NCBI GenBank assembly: GCA_938028725.1
Contig: CALIMH010000001.1
Coordinates: 186,001 to 250,000, forward strand
Source of the DNA: an uncultured Anaerolineae bacterium
Lineage (GTDB): Bacteria; Chloroflexota; Anaerolineae; J036; Brachytrichaceae
Direction of reading: 5' to 3'
DNA length: 64,000 nt
Shown: one piece after another, positions 1 through 8,923 of the stretch
Position numbering within the stretch: the stretch's first letter is position 1
Layout: each line of letters opens with the position of its first letter
Made by a program: the position numbers and the translations under genes
The notes under the pieces: generated by a model
What the model saw: the letters and a program-made list of their open reading frames with translations, nothing else
Told to the model about the DNA's origin: nothing
Databases searched by the model: none

Positions 1-426
1 ACGGTGAGGGTGAGGATAGTTTGACGCAAACTCGCGGATAGAGCCGTCCGAGAGGCGCACGCGAATCACGGTGAACGTGCCGACATCGGGGTTATACCCT
101 TCCCGCGTCTCGATCACTTCGCCGTTCATGAATTGCAGCGCGGGAAAGGCTAACTTGTCACCAACGCGATAGTTGCGGCGGGGTTGGTATATCTCGACGT
201 TGCTGAAGCGCTGCCTTAACGCGACTCGTTCTCTTTCTATGTGGTGCTGGATCAGCGCGATAGCTAAATCTTTGACGTGCTTGGGGCTACCAGCCTCCAC
301 GATGTAGCCGTAGAGAAAGTCTACGTCTGCTGGAGTGAGGGCATACGTAGCCCAATACTCAGGAGTGAATGTTTGAGAACGTATCACGTGAACCTGAGGA
401 CCTTCAAGCGAGTTCACGATGGTCAT
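1..426 (-). CDS. Hypothetical protein, N-terminal part (runs off window)
   Basis: This reading frame runs leftward from an ATG at 424-426 to the window edge without a stop, giving 142 residues. The start is MTIVNSLEGPQVHVI. A helical stretch (TPADVDFLYGYIVEAG, then VKDLAIALIQHHIERER) is followed by a beta-rich part with YRVGDKLAFPAL and GTFTVIRVRLSDG, which reads like a small beta-barrel. I do not recognise the family with certainty. A perfect TATAAT sits about 30 bases upstream on the same strand, which supports the start. The rest of the protein lies outside the window. Confidence 0.7.
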   Translation of the reverse strand, partial: MTIVNSLEGPQVHVIRSQTFTPEYWATYALTPADVDFLYGYIVEAGSPKHVKDLAIALIQHHIERERVALRQRFSNVEIYQPRRNYRVGDKLAFPALQFMNGEVIETREGYNPDVGTFTVIRVRLSDGSIREFASNYPHPHR

Positions 427-456
427 CTAAAGATGGCTGTCTATCGTGCAAAGGAG

Positions 457-462
457 ATTATA
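457..462 (-). promoter_or_regulatory. -10 hexamer for the leftward partial gene
   Basis: The minus strand reads TATAAT here, about 30 bases before the start codon at 426. No convincing -35 element is seen at the usual spacing. The region from 463 to 674 shows no further gene. Confidence 0.4.
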
Positions 463-674
463 CCTTCACGCGATTGACCCTGGCCTGCTGAATTGCCAAA
501 GTCACAGGTACTGCTTGGCTCACAACTTGTGGAATGGTCAGGGGAGGATGAATGCGAATGAGGCCTGGTGGTTGAGGGAGGGTGGATGCTGCATCACGAG
601 CAGCTGCGCAGGGTGGCGACGGTGGCAAGTCGGCTTGCCAACGCGCCCATAGCGTGCGCGCAGGAAAGGAAAAG

Positions 675-763
675 CGGGGAGACAGGGATTCGAACCCTGG
701 GTCCAGTTTTACCCGGACAACCGCTTAGCAGGCGGCTCCGTTCGTCCACTCCGGCATCTCCCC
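675..763 (-). tRNA. tRNA-Ser(GCT)
   Basis: The minus strand folds as a class II tRNA of 89 nt. The acceptor arms GGGGAGA and TCTCCCC pair. The T arm has GGTTCGAATCC. The anticodon loop reads CTGCTAA, so the anticodon is GCU, which decodes AGC and AGU. A long variable arm (GTCCGGGTAAAACTGGAC) confirms serine. CCA is not encoded. It lies 11 bases downstream of tRNA-Ser(TGA), probably in one transcript. Confidence 0.95.
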
Positions 764-774
764 AGGACGACCAG

Positions 775-863
775 CGGAAAGGGTGAGATTCGAACTCACG
801 GTGAGGACAAAGCCCCACAGCGGTTTTCAAGACCGCCGCCTTAAACCACTCGGCCACCTTTCC
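775..863 (-). tRNA. tRNA-Ser(TGA)
   Basis: The minus strand folds as a class II tRNA of 89 nt. The acceptor arms GGAAAGG and CCTTTCC pair and the T arm has AGTTCGAATCT. The anticodon loop is CTTGAAA, giving anticodon UGA for UCA codons. A long variable arm is present. It is the promoter-proximal member of a two-serine tRNA cluster, and a perfect minus-strand TATAAT lies about 48 bases upstream at 911-916. CCA is not encoded. Confidence 0.95.
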
Positions 864-910
864 AGATAGCACCAGTCAGCGGTCAGGACCTCTTCACGCT
901 GACAATCCCG

Positions 911-916
911 ATTATA
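911..916 (-). promoter_or_regulatory. -10 hexamer for the tRNA-Ser pair
   Basis: The minus strand reads TATAAT at this site, about 48 bases upstream of the tRNA-Ser(TGA) 5' end. A clear -35 is not visible. It is the only strong candidate promoter for the two tRNAs. Confidence 0.45.
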
Positions 917-1036
917 CGCAACGCGCCGGTAAGCCTCCTGAGCAAGTGTGCCATGCGCCACTGGGCATGGCGATAGCCCATTCGCGAACAAGCAGCGCCG
1001 GTATACACTAATGCTGCGTTCGTTGCTCTCCGCCGT

Positions 1037-2802
1037 GTGTCTCGCCTCGCTGCCATCACGCTGATCGCGGGAGCTGTGTTGATGGCCACAGGGCGTGTGT
1101 CCACTGCTCAAGGCAAGTCGCTGGAGTGGTTGCGCCTGGACACCGAAATCGTGGTTGAGCCAAACGGCGAGCTCATCATCACGGAGATAAACGTCGTCCG
1201 CTTCACCAGCGGCACGTTCACATTTGGCTTTCGGGATATTGATCTGCGCCGTCTCGTCGCAGTGCGTGAGAGGTATCTGTCTAAGAGGATGGTCAGCCAC
1301 TACGCGTGGAGACTGGTGCTGATGGCGACTATTCGATTACTTTCGTTCGCCAGCCATGAACGAAACGCGTACCTTTGTGTTGCGCTATGTCGTGGAGGGC
1401 GCCATTCGCCATTACGAGCAAGGCGACCAAGTCTGGCGGGTGGCAGTCTATGCTGACCGCAACGACTTTCCAGTGCGCCATGCACGCGCAGGGGTGCGCC
1501 TGCCGCCGGGGGTAGCGGAGCAGGCCGCAGCCTGTGGAGTGCCGGCAACAGTCAGCGGCGTTGGCGAGCAGGTTGTGGTCGCAGAGGCGCAGTCGCCAGT
1601 GCCCAATGGAGTGGAGATGGAGATAGGGGTGCAATTCCCGCATGGTGTTATCAGTGGCACGCCTCTGCCTTGGCAAGTGCGCTTCGACGCCCAACGGCAA
1701 TTTGAGGAGCAACACAAGCCACTTGTCGACCTGGTTGTGTTGCTGATCGCATTGCTTCTCAACGTTGGGGGCGGCTGTGGCGGCAGTGGTGTATGTTCGC
1801 AGAGGGCGCGACCCTGCAGTAAGCAGGGTTGCGGAGTATCTCACTGAGCCGCCGGCAATCGCGCCTGGCTTGGTTGGTGCGTTGGTGGATGAGCGTGTGC
1901 ATCTTCAAGACATCGTCGCCATACTGGCCGACTTGGCTCAGCGCGGTGTGCTGGTCATCCGTGAAAGCGAAAGCGATACAGAGTGGACGATTGAGCGAGG
2001 CGTGAACTTTGGCCAGCTATCTTTGCAGCCGTATGAGGATGAGCTGGTGTGCGCCCTTCGCTTGCACAAAACGTCTGCCGTTCGGCTCTCGGATCTGCGT
2101 CATCGCTTCTCTCGCAAAATCCCAGAGCTTGAGCGGCTGATTTGTCGAGCGCTCGTGCGCGAGGGATACTACGAGCGCAGCCCCGAGGAAGTTCGCCAAA
2201 CGTTCACCAATCTGGCCGGTTTGCTATTCGGCTTGGCAGTTGCGCTGGGTTGTTTCCCGGTGATTGTGCTGAGCGCGTTCAGTGATTTTGCGCTAGGCAT
2301 TCCCTTCGATCTGCTGATCACAGCAGCTGCTTTTGCGATCACCGCGCCGCACATGCCTGTTCGCACGCCCAAAGGCGCAGAGATGCGCATGCGGTTGGAA
2401 GCGTTCAAGCGCTACCTAGCCAATCTAGAGCAATACACCCAGCTTCAAGAGGCGAAAGATTGGTTCGAGCGTTACCTACCATGGGCGATCGCATTTGGCC
2501 TGCGGCGGTGTTGGATCCATCGCTTCGCGCGGCTCAAAGAGCCGCCGCCAGTGCCAAGCTGGTACGAGCCGCTCAATTGGCCACGCACGTTCGCTCGGCT
2601 GTATCGGCCGGCGGCGAGGCCTAATGCCCAGCATACCCCTCTGCCAGACGTCAGCGAAGCTGCCCAGGCTGAGAGCGCTCCCACCATCGCAGGTCTCGAG
2701 AAAAGCCTGGGGGCGGGCCTTAGCAACCTCGACCGCCGGCTAGCCCGCATGTTTGATTCGGTATCCGTATATCCTGACCAGCCAGCTGCCTGCGCCCCCT
2801 AG
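1037..2802 (+). pseudogene. DUF2207-type membrane protein, broken by frameshifts and a stop
   Basis: Three reading frames together spell one DUF2207-like protein: a signal peptide, an extracytoplasmic domain (DTEIVVEPNGELIITE, FTFGFRDIDL), a membrane segment (VDLVVLLIALLLNV), and a long cytoplasmic part with helical domains and two more membrane spans. The frame changes near 1270 (frame 2 to 1), a TAA interrupts at 1282-1284, the frame changes again near 1355 (ADGDYSITFVRQP then MNETRTFVLRYV), and a last shift falls in a run of five G at 1767-1771. The longest surviving frame is 1765-2802 (345 aa), which could still be made as a fragment. The GTG at 1037 is the likely original start. Four lesions make a sequencing error unlikely to explain everything. 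Confidence 0.8.
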
Positions 2803-2874
2803 CCGCGGATTTAGTGTCGGTGGGCGCGGCGGGGTTTGGTTGAGCGCGCATATACTGGTGCTTAGACCTCGCCC

Positions 2875-3384
2875 ATGAATCAAAGCAAAGCCCTAGGCTA
2901 CATTCTCAGCGCACTGGGCTTCGGCGTGTTGCTGATCGGCACGGCGTGGGCACTGCTTGGCTCGATCGAGACCACTGGGGGGCGGGTGCTGGCATTTTTG
3001 TTCGTGTTCACTATTGCTGCGCCGTTGACAGGGTTGGGGCTTTATGTGCTTCAGCGCGGCCACGTTGAGGAGGCAGAGCAGCAGCATGTGCGCCGCCAGC
3101 AGAAGCTGCTTGACATGGTAACAACCCGAGGCAAGTTGGAAGTGGCGCAAGCGGCTGTCGAGCTGGGGCTGAACCGTGAGCAGACCCGGCAGTTGATTTA
3201 CGACTTAGTGGCCAACCAGCTCTTCACCGGCTACGTGGATTGGCAGGATGGCGTGCTGTATTCCGCCGGCGCTGCTAAGCTGGACGGCGGCCAGTGTCCC
3301 AAGTGTGGTGGGAAACTGGAGCTGACAGGCAAGGGAAGATTGGAATGCCCCTACTGTGGGGCGGAGGTGTTCTTACCCTGCTAG
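2875..3384 (+). CDS. Membrane protein with C-terminal zinc ribbon
   Basis: This 169-residue protein has two membrane spans (roughly residues 7-29 and 37-58). A helical segment follows with a helix-turn-helix feel (VAQAAVELGLNREQTRQLI). It ends in a four-cysteine zinc ribbon: CPKC near residue 142 and CPYC near residue 160. The exact function is unknown. It lies between two broken genes, the DUF2207 remnant and the YERISRNR remnant, that probably once formed an operon with it. It is the only intact member of that cluster. Confidence 0.75.
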   Translation: MNQSKALGYILSALGFGVLLIGTAWALLGSIETTGGRVLAFLFVFTIAAPLTGLGLYVLQRGHVEEAEQQHVRRQQKLLDMVTTRGKLEVAQAAVELGLNREQTRQLIYDLVANQLFTGYVDWQDGVLYSAGAAKLDGGQCPKCGGKLELTGKGRLECPYCGAEVFLPC

Positions 3385-3411
3385 CGCATGCCCCGGCACG
3401 CAGGCATATTT

Positions 3412-3807
3412 ATGAGTGCAAATTACGAACGCATCAGCCGCAACCGTGGACGCCTCGAGACCCTGCTTGGGCGCGTCCCCGGCTACCAAGGCTACACACT
3501 GGCTTCTTCGACGCTGTGCGGCTCAAAGAGGGATGCAGCAGCCAACTACACGAGCAGCCCCGCTCACCAAGGCCCAACTTCGACAGGCGCTCACCAATTT
3601 GGACGCGCGGCTGGCCAATGGCGAGATCAGCGAGGCTACTTACCACAAGTTTCAGGAGAGCTTGCGCCAGGCGTTGGAGAACGCACCCGGACTAAGCGCG
3701 GTTCCCAGCGCGCTGGGTAGGCTGTGCACGCACGCTATGGACGACCGCCCAGCGAGACAGCGCCGGCCAACTAATGTGGGTTGCTCAGCAACTCACCCAT
3801 CAGCGTC
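3412..3807 (+). pseudogene. Broken conserved hypothetical gene with SHOCT-like tail
   Basis: Frame 1 opens with an ATG and MSANYERISRNRGRLETL, a start typical of a small conserved Chloroflexota protein. Near 3500 the similarity moves to frame 0 (GFFDAVRLKEGCSSQL) and near 3560 to frame 2 (LTKAQLRQALTNLDARL, then NGEISEATYHKFQESL). The last part resembles a SHOCT-like motif, a short helical module found at protein ends. No single frame codes the whole. The remnant ends around 3720, and its last frame runs on into the start of the methyltransferase gene. Confidence 0.65.
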
Positions 3808-5010
3808 ATGTCTGACACTCGGGTTACACCAACTGTGCTGCTAGGCGTTGAGCCAGGTGACCACGTCGGCGGGCCTCTGCGCATCGAGCGGGGGCTTTGG
3901 ACGGCTAAGCAGCGGCAATCGTGCGCGCTGCATGAGATCGCCTATCGCGCATGTTTCAAGGCGGAGCTGCCTGCTTTCTTCATCAGTCGCCTCACTCAGC
4001 CGGGTGAGCGCGTGTATGACCCATTTGCAGGGCGTGGCACCACGGCAGTTGAAGCTGCGCTTCAGGGGCGGCGCGTGGTCTCGAACGACATCAACCCACT
4101 CAGCGCGATCCTGGCTCGCCCACGGATTGCCCCGCCAAGCCTGGCGGCGATCCGCCAGCGCTTGGCGTCGCTCTCGCTGCGCGAGGCTCCGCCGCCCGCT
4201 GCCGACGACCCTGACCTATCGCCCTTCTACCATCCCGAAACAGAGCGCGAGCTGCGCGCCTTGCGCGAATATCTGAGGCAGCGCGCTGAAGCACAAGAGG
4301 AGGATGACCTCGACCGCTGGATCCGCATGGTGGCGACCAATCGCCTCACCGGCCACTCGGCAGGTTTCTTCTCGGCATACACCCTCCCGCCCAACCAAGC
4401 GGTCACACCAGAGCGCCAGCGGCTGATCAACCAGCGACTGGGGCAGACCCCGCCCTACCGGGACGTAAAGGCGCTCATCCTGCGCAAGTCCCAGCAACTG
4501 CTACGCGACCTGGATGAGGATACCCTCGCTCGCATGCGTCGTCTCGCTGAGGACGCCATCTTTCTCACTGCGCCTGCGCAGTGCACGCCCAGCATTTCCT
4601 CGGAGAGCATCGCGCTCACCGTCACCTCGCCGCCGTTTCTCGATGTGGTGGACTATGCGCGCGACAACTGGCTGCGCTGCTGGTTCAACCACATCAACGT
4701 GAGGCAGGTCGCCAGCCAGATGTCCACCCACGCCTCGTTGGACGCCTGGGCGGAAGCCATGCGCGCGGCGCTGCGCGAGCTGCATCGCGTCACACGGCCA
4801 GGGGGCTTTGTCGCCTTCGAGGTGGGTGAGGTGCGAGGCGGCCAACTGTGCTTAGAGGAGGTGGTGCGACAGCTTGGCGAAGCGGTTGGTTTTGAGGTGG
4901 TGGCGATCTTGATCAACCGTCAGCGCTTCACCAAGACCTCGCACATTTGGGGCATTGCCAACAGCCGCCTCGGCACCAACACCAACCGGATTGTCCTCTT
5001 CAGGAAGTAG
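3808..5010 (+). CDS. DNA methyltransferase-like protein (N4/N6 type)
   Basis: This 400-residue protein carries the AdoMet-binding motif DPFAGRGTT at residues 71-79 and a catalytic TSPPF motif near residue 272. Together they mark an amino-methyltransferase that modifies adenine or cytosine amino groups in DNA or RNA. About 190 residues separate the two motifs and may hold a target recognition region. The ATG at 3808 is preferred over a TTG at 3781. No restriction endonuclease or specificity gene is adjacent, so it looks like an orphan enzyme. An RNA methylase role cannot be excluded. Confidence 0.75.
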   Translation: MSDTRVTPTVLLGVEPGDHVGGPLRIERGLWTAKQRQSCALHEIAYRACFKAELPAFFISRLTQPGERVYDPFAGRGTTAVEAALQGRRVVSNDINPLSAILARPRIAPPSLAAIRQRLASLSLREAPPPAADDPDLSPFYHPETERELRALREYLRQRAEAQEEDDLDRWIRMVATNRLTGHSAGFFSAYTLPPNQAVTPERQRLINQRLGQTPPYRDVKALILRKSQQLLRDLDEDTLARMRRLAEDAIFLTAPAQCTPSISSESIALTVTSPPFLDVVDYARDNWLRCWFNHINVRQVASQMSTHASLDAWAEAMRAALRELHRVTRPGGFVAFEVGEVRGGQLCLEEVVRQLGEAVGFEVVAILINRQRFTKTSHIWGIANSRLGTNTNRIVLFRK

Positions 5011-5028
5011 CCATGCCGAGAGGGCGGC

Positions 5029-6138
5029 TCATGCCACAATCTCGCTTGTGCGGATGCGGCTGATGCCACCGCCGCCCTCAACGCTGCGCCCACCGCTGAA
5101 GCCGCGGAAGTAAGGCTCGCCGAGGCGCTCGGCGCGGTGCGCTGCGAAGAGCATCAGCGGCAAGCCACTGATCAGCGGCGCGAGCAGCTCTGGGCAGGCT
5201 GGGCAAGCGAGCTCTGCTTCCGCCGCGGGGGAGACTTCGATCACGCGGCGGCCGATGGCTTGCATGGCGGTGCGCACTTCGGCCACTCGGCTGGCATCGC
5301 GCTCGCGCATAGTGATGAGGAAGGTGGGGGTGTCTGCCACTTTGCAGAAGTACTGCAGGTGTGCCCACTCCTCCACATCTTGCGGTGTGGCGGGGTCGCC
5401 GCAGGCCTCGATGATCTTTGCCGCGCCGAACGAGGCGGTGGCGAAATGTGGCCCGCTGCCGCAAAGCACGAACTCGCGCGCCTCTAGTGTGCGCGCCACC
5501 CAGTCTGCAGCTACCTCGTTGTTGCACTGGATAGTCTGCTCGGCCCATGTGACCGCGTCTGCCAACTGCTTGCGCCAGGTGTGGGTGTCTGCGCCTGCTA
5601 AGTCGGCAAGCTGGAGCGCCAGCGCATACAGCATGAGCAGCGAGGCGTAGTAGGAACGCGATCCGGGCACCAACACGCCGGCCGCGTTGGGCAAATCGGG
5701 TACTTGGGTGATCAGCACGCGCTCCGCCACGCGCGCGATCGGCGTTTGCTCCGAGCTGGTGATGGCCCATGTCTGCGCTCCCCGCGCCCGCGCACGCACG
5801 AGGCCCTCGATGGTGCGGCTGACGCCTCCTGAGACCGAAATGCCGATCACCCACGTGTCAGCGTCGAGGGGCGCAAACTCAGCCGCGTAGCGCGAGAAGG
5901 TCATGGCGTTTTGCGCTTCGGTAGGAATGCGCGCCAGCGATTCAAAAGCCAGCTCAGTGGCGAGCGCGGCAAAGTAGCTGTCACCACAGCCGATGAGGTG
6001 GAGGCGACGCGGCAGCGTGTCCACATGACGCCCTGCCTCCGCCACGAAGCGAGGCAGCAGCGTGCCCATCAAATCGGGCAGCGATTGGATGTGCTGGATG
6101 AAATGGTTCATGATGTCATTGCTCTCAGCATACGCCAT
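5029..6138 (-). CDS. SIS-domain sugar isomerase / aminotransferase-like protein
   Basis: This 369-residue protein has two tandem SIS folds, like the isomerase half of GlmS. The first carries HLIGCGDSYFAALATELA (residues about 46-63) and ISVSGGVSRTIEG, the phosphosugar-binding serine-rich loop. The second carries VLCGSGPHFATASFGAAKI followed by the conserved EEWAHLQY. It lacks the glutaminase domain, so it likely isomerises or deaminates an amino-sugar or ketosamine phosphate (AgaS- or FrlB-like). The start may be the ATG at 6138 or an internal ATG at 6111. It converges on the methyltransferase gene with an 18-base gap. Confidence 0.75.
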   Translation of the reverse strand: MAYAESNDIMNHFIQHIQSLPDLMGTLLPRFVAEAGRHVDTLPRRLHLIGCGDSYFAALATELAFESLARIPTEAQNAMTFSRYAAEFAPLDADTWVIGISVSGGVSRTIEGLVRARARGAQTWAITSSEQTPIARVAERVLITQVPDLPNAAGVLVPGSRSYYASLLMLYALALQLADLAGADTHTWRKQLADAVTWAEQTIQCNNEVAADWVARTLEAREFVLCGSGPHFATASFGAAKIIEACGDPATPQDVEEWAHLQYFCKVADTPTFLITMRERDASRVAEVRTAMQAIGRRVIEVSPAAEAELACPACPELLAPLISGLPLMLFAAHRAERLGEPYFRGFSGGRSVEGGGGISRIRTSEIVA

Positions 6139-6157
6139 CCGGGTGTCAACAAAGCGT

Positions 6158-6163
6158 TACAAT
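6158..6163 (+). promoter_or_regulatory. -10 hexamer TACAAT upstream of the GNAT gene
   Basis: TACAAT lies 61 bases before the start codon at 6224, in the divergent gap after the SIS gene. The same hexamer recurs in front of several genes in this window. No good -35 is seen. Confidence 0.35.
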
Positions 6164-6223
6164 AAGCGATAAGGCGGAAAGTGTGCTCATGCATCTCAGC
6201 GATGCTTTCCTCGTAGCGCTTGG

Positions 6224-7243
6224 ATGACCCGTCCTTTTGACATACGTGACGTTGGGCTGCTCCAACGGCTGGCAGCGACGGCGCGTCCGCTGGCCTGTTG
6301 GGCAGCGGCAGTAGATGGCTTGTATCCGCTGCGCGAAGCGATGCGCGCCTATGTCTCCGCCGGGCGCGACGCTGCCGTGGTGTTGGTGGATCGCGCAGCG
6401 AGCAACTCCGAGGACGGCGCGTTTGGCATGATGCAGATGCTGCCAACCTCGGAGCCGCATCAGTCCACCACTAACCCGACGCCCCGCTGGGCGGTGCTGA
6501 CGATGCTGGGCGCGCAGTCGCAAGGAGAGGCGCGCCTGGAGAGCTGGGAGCGCATCCTGCTCGGCTTAGTCGCTGAGGCTGCGCAGCGAGGCGTGCACCA
6601 CATCGTCACTGAATCGCCAGAAAGTGGCCCTGAATGGGAGGCGCTTCAAGCTGCTGGCTTTGTGCCGTTGCTACAACAGGACCTCTTGAAAGTCAGCTTG
6701 CCGCTTGAGGGGGGTGGGCATGCTGGAGAGCTGCCTGGGCTGCGCGAGCAGGGCAAAGACGACGAGCCGCTCATCCGTCTCTTGCATCAGCGCATCGCAC
6801 CCAAGATGACCTATCCCGCGGAAGCTGCGCTCGACCAATTTGTTGGCCACCATCTGCGGCGTGGCTGGTTGCTGACGCGCAACAACGAGCTTGTCGCCTA
6901 TGCGGCCGTGCATCAAGGCCGGCGTGGCTACGGTTTGCAGCTCCTGTTCCGTCCTGAGGCAGAGGAAGACGCCCGCCCCATGCTCGAGCATTGCTTGGCG
7001 CGCTTGCGCGGCTCTGCTTACGTCACTGTGCGGCATCACCATAGCTGGCTGTTGCCTGTGCTTGATCAACTGGGTTTCGTGCATCTCACCTCGACCGTGC
7101 TGATGGTGCGCCACGTTGCGGCGAAGGTGCAGCAGCCGGTATGGTCCCACGCAGTGGAACATGCCGCCATCTACACCACGCGCTCCGCCATGCACATCAC
7201 ATGGCCACCTCCGCAACCCCATGGCGACAAGAGGGGACGATGA
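6224..7243 (+). CDS. GNAT-like acetyltransferase
   Basis: This 339-residue protein reads as two GNAT-like halves. In the first, LGLVAEAAQRGVHHIV followed by EWEALQAAGFVPLL resembles the cofactor helix and the final strand of GNAT folds. The second half (ELVAYAAVHQGRRG, then LPVLDQLGFVHL) repeats the pattern. The acceptor is unknown. It stands six bases ahead of the SpoIIIAA-like gene and is probably cotranscribed with it. The family call is by pattern only. Confidence 0.5.
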   Translation: MTRPFDIRDVGLLQRLAATARPLACWAAAVDGLYPLREAMRAYVSAGRDAAVVLVDRAASNSEDGAFGMMQMLPTSEPHQSTTNPTPRWAVLTMLGAQSQGEARLESWERILLGLVAEAAQRGVHHIVTESPESGPEWEALQAAGFVPLLQQDLLKVSLPLEGGGHAGELPGLREQGKDDEPLIRLLHQRIAPKMTYPAEAALDQFVGHHLRRGWLLTRNNELVAYAAVHQGRRGYGLQLLFRPEAEEDARPMLEHCLARLRGSAYVTVRHHHSWLLPVLDQLGFVHLTSTVLMVRHVAAKVQQPVWSHAVEHAAIYTTRSAMHITWPPPQPHGDKRGR

Positions 7244-7249
7244 GAAGCC

Positions 7250-8923
7250 ATGAAGGAAATGCAGATTACTGACGATTTAGACACGCTGCTCAATATTCTT
7301 CCGACTGACATTCGTGAAGCCATCACACGTATTGGGCGCTTCAACGAACTGATCGAAGTGGTGATGGACCTTGGTCGGCCGCCCGAGTCGCGCTACGTCG
7401 CTGCGGAAGTAGATGATGCCGGCCGCACGATTGGCCGCGAGGAGACCGTGCTGCTGCGCCAAGGCGAAGTGACCCGCGAGGACCTGGACTACGTGCTGCA
7501 ACATGTGGGCAGCTTCGACGCCGACAATCGCGCCGGCATCGCTCGTACGTTGCATCGCATCTCGGCCATCAAAAACCGCCACGGCCTCGTGGTTGGTCTC
7601 ACCTGTCGTGTGGGTCGCGCTGTGTATGGCACGTTGGAGATTGTCTCCGACATTATCACCAGCGGCAAAAGCATCTTGTTGCTGGGACGCCCTGGTGTCG
7701 GTAAGACCACCATGTTGCGCGAGGCTGCGCGCGTGTTGGCTGAAACGCGTCGCGTGGTGATTGTGGACACATCCAACGAGATCGGCGGCGATGGCGATAT
7801 TCCACACCCGGCCATCGGTCGCGCGCGACGGATGCAAGTAGCCACTCCAAGTTGCCAACACGAGGTGATGATCGAGGCTGTTGAGAATCACAACCCCCAG
7901 GTGATTGTGATTGACGAGATCGGACGCCAGCAGGAGGCGGAGGCCGCGCGCACCATCGCCGAGCGCGGTGTGCAGTTGATCGGCACCGCGCATGGCCTCA
8001 CGCTGGAAAACCTGATGATGAACCCGACGCTCAGCGACCTGGTCGGCGGCATCGAGAGCGTTACCCTCTCGGACGAGGAAGCCCGCAGGCGTGGCACGCA
8101 AAAGACAGTGCTCGAGCGCCGCGCGCCGCCCACCTTTGACGTGCTGATCGAAATCCGCGACCGCCACCGCCTGCTGGTGCACCATAGCGTGAGCGAGGCA
8201 GTGGATGCGCTGCTGCGCAATCGCCCGCTATGGGCCGAGCTGCGTTACTGGGATGAGCACGGCAATGTGTGTAGCGAAAAGGTGCGCGTCACGCTAGAGC
8301 AGGAACGTCAGGCTGCCCACAAAACCTATGCCTACGCCACCAATGGCCAGACCACGCAATCGCAGCGCGGCGCGCCATCGCCCATAGATCAGCTCGAAAT
8401 CGGCGAGCAGCATGAGCGCATCGCAGAAACTGCATCGGCGTTGCCCGCCTCGAATGCGCCGGCGAGGCCGCTGCGCATCTACGCTTATGGCGTCTCGCGC
8501 AACCGCATGCGCCAGGCAGTCCGTCAGCTCGGTGTGTCTGCCTCGTTTGTGGACGACATTGACGATGCGGATGTGCTTGTGACGGCCAAGACCTACTACC
8601 GCCAACGACCTCGCGCCATTGTTGACGCCGAACAAAACAATGTGCCGATCTACGTGTTGCGCTCCAACTCCATCGCGCACATGGAGATGTGCATCGCTGA
8701 TCTGTTCGGTCTAGCAGACGACAGTCACTCGTCCTACGAGAGCGCGATGGAAGAAGCGGAAGAGGCGATCCGTCGCGTGTTGGCCGGTGAGACTTCGGTG
8801 GACCTCTCGCCGCAAAACGCCTTTATCCGCCGTCAGCAGCATCAGCTTGCCCGCGCTGCCAACCTGATCTCTCACTCGTACGGCAAAGAGCCGATGCGCC
8901 GCGTGCGCATCTCCAGGATGTGA
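7250..8923 (+). CDS. SpoIIIAA-like AAA ATPase with R3H domain
   Basis: This 557-residue protein has a Walker A motif GRPGVGKTT at about residues 146-154 and a Walker B VIVIDEIG near 218-225. The surrounding sequence resembles the stage III sporulation protein AA / Ycf45 family of secretion-type ATPases. After a variable linker, the C-terminus (about residues 500-557) is an R3H single-stranded nucleic-acid-binding domain. This family occurs in non-spore-forming bacteria and plastids, where its role is unclear. Its stop codon overlaps the GTG start of tmk, so the two are probably translationally coupled. Confidence 0.85.
   Translation: MKEMQITDDLDTLLNILPTDIREAITRIGRFNELIEVVMDLGRPPESRYVAAEVDDAGRTIGREETVLLRQGEVTREDLDYVLQHVGSFDADNRAGIARTLHRISAIKNRHGLVVGLTCRVGRAVYGTLEIVSDIITSGKSILLLGRPGVGKTTMLREAARVLAETRRVVIVDTSNEIGGDGDIPHPAIGRARRMQVATPSCQHEVMIEAVENHNPQVIVIDEIGRQQEAEAARTIAERGVQLIGTAHGLTLENLMMNPTLSDLVGGIESVTLSDEEARRRGTQKTVLERRAPPTFDVLIEIRDRHRLLVHHSVSEAVDALLRNRPLWAELRYWDEHGNVCSEKVRVTLEQERQAAHKTYAYATNGQTTQSQRGAPSPIDQLEIGEQHERIAETASALPASNAPARPLRIYAYGVSRNRMRQAVRQLGVSASFVDDIDDADVLVTAKTYYRQRPRAIVDAEQNNVPIYVLRSNSIAHMEMCIADLFGLADDSHSSYESAMEEAEEAIRRVLAGETSVDLSPQNAFIRRQQHQLARAANLISHSYGKEPMRRVRISRM

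Noticed and set aside
594..872. Frame across the two tRNA-Ser genes
   Set aside because: The same strand and bases are explained fully by the tRNA structures.
7277..8185. Long minus-strand frame opposite the SpoIIIAA-like gene
   Set aside because: The plus strand codes a clear AAA ATPase; the minus frame shows no motifs.
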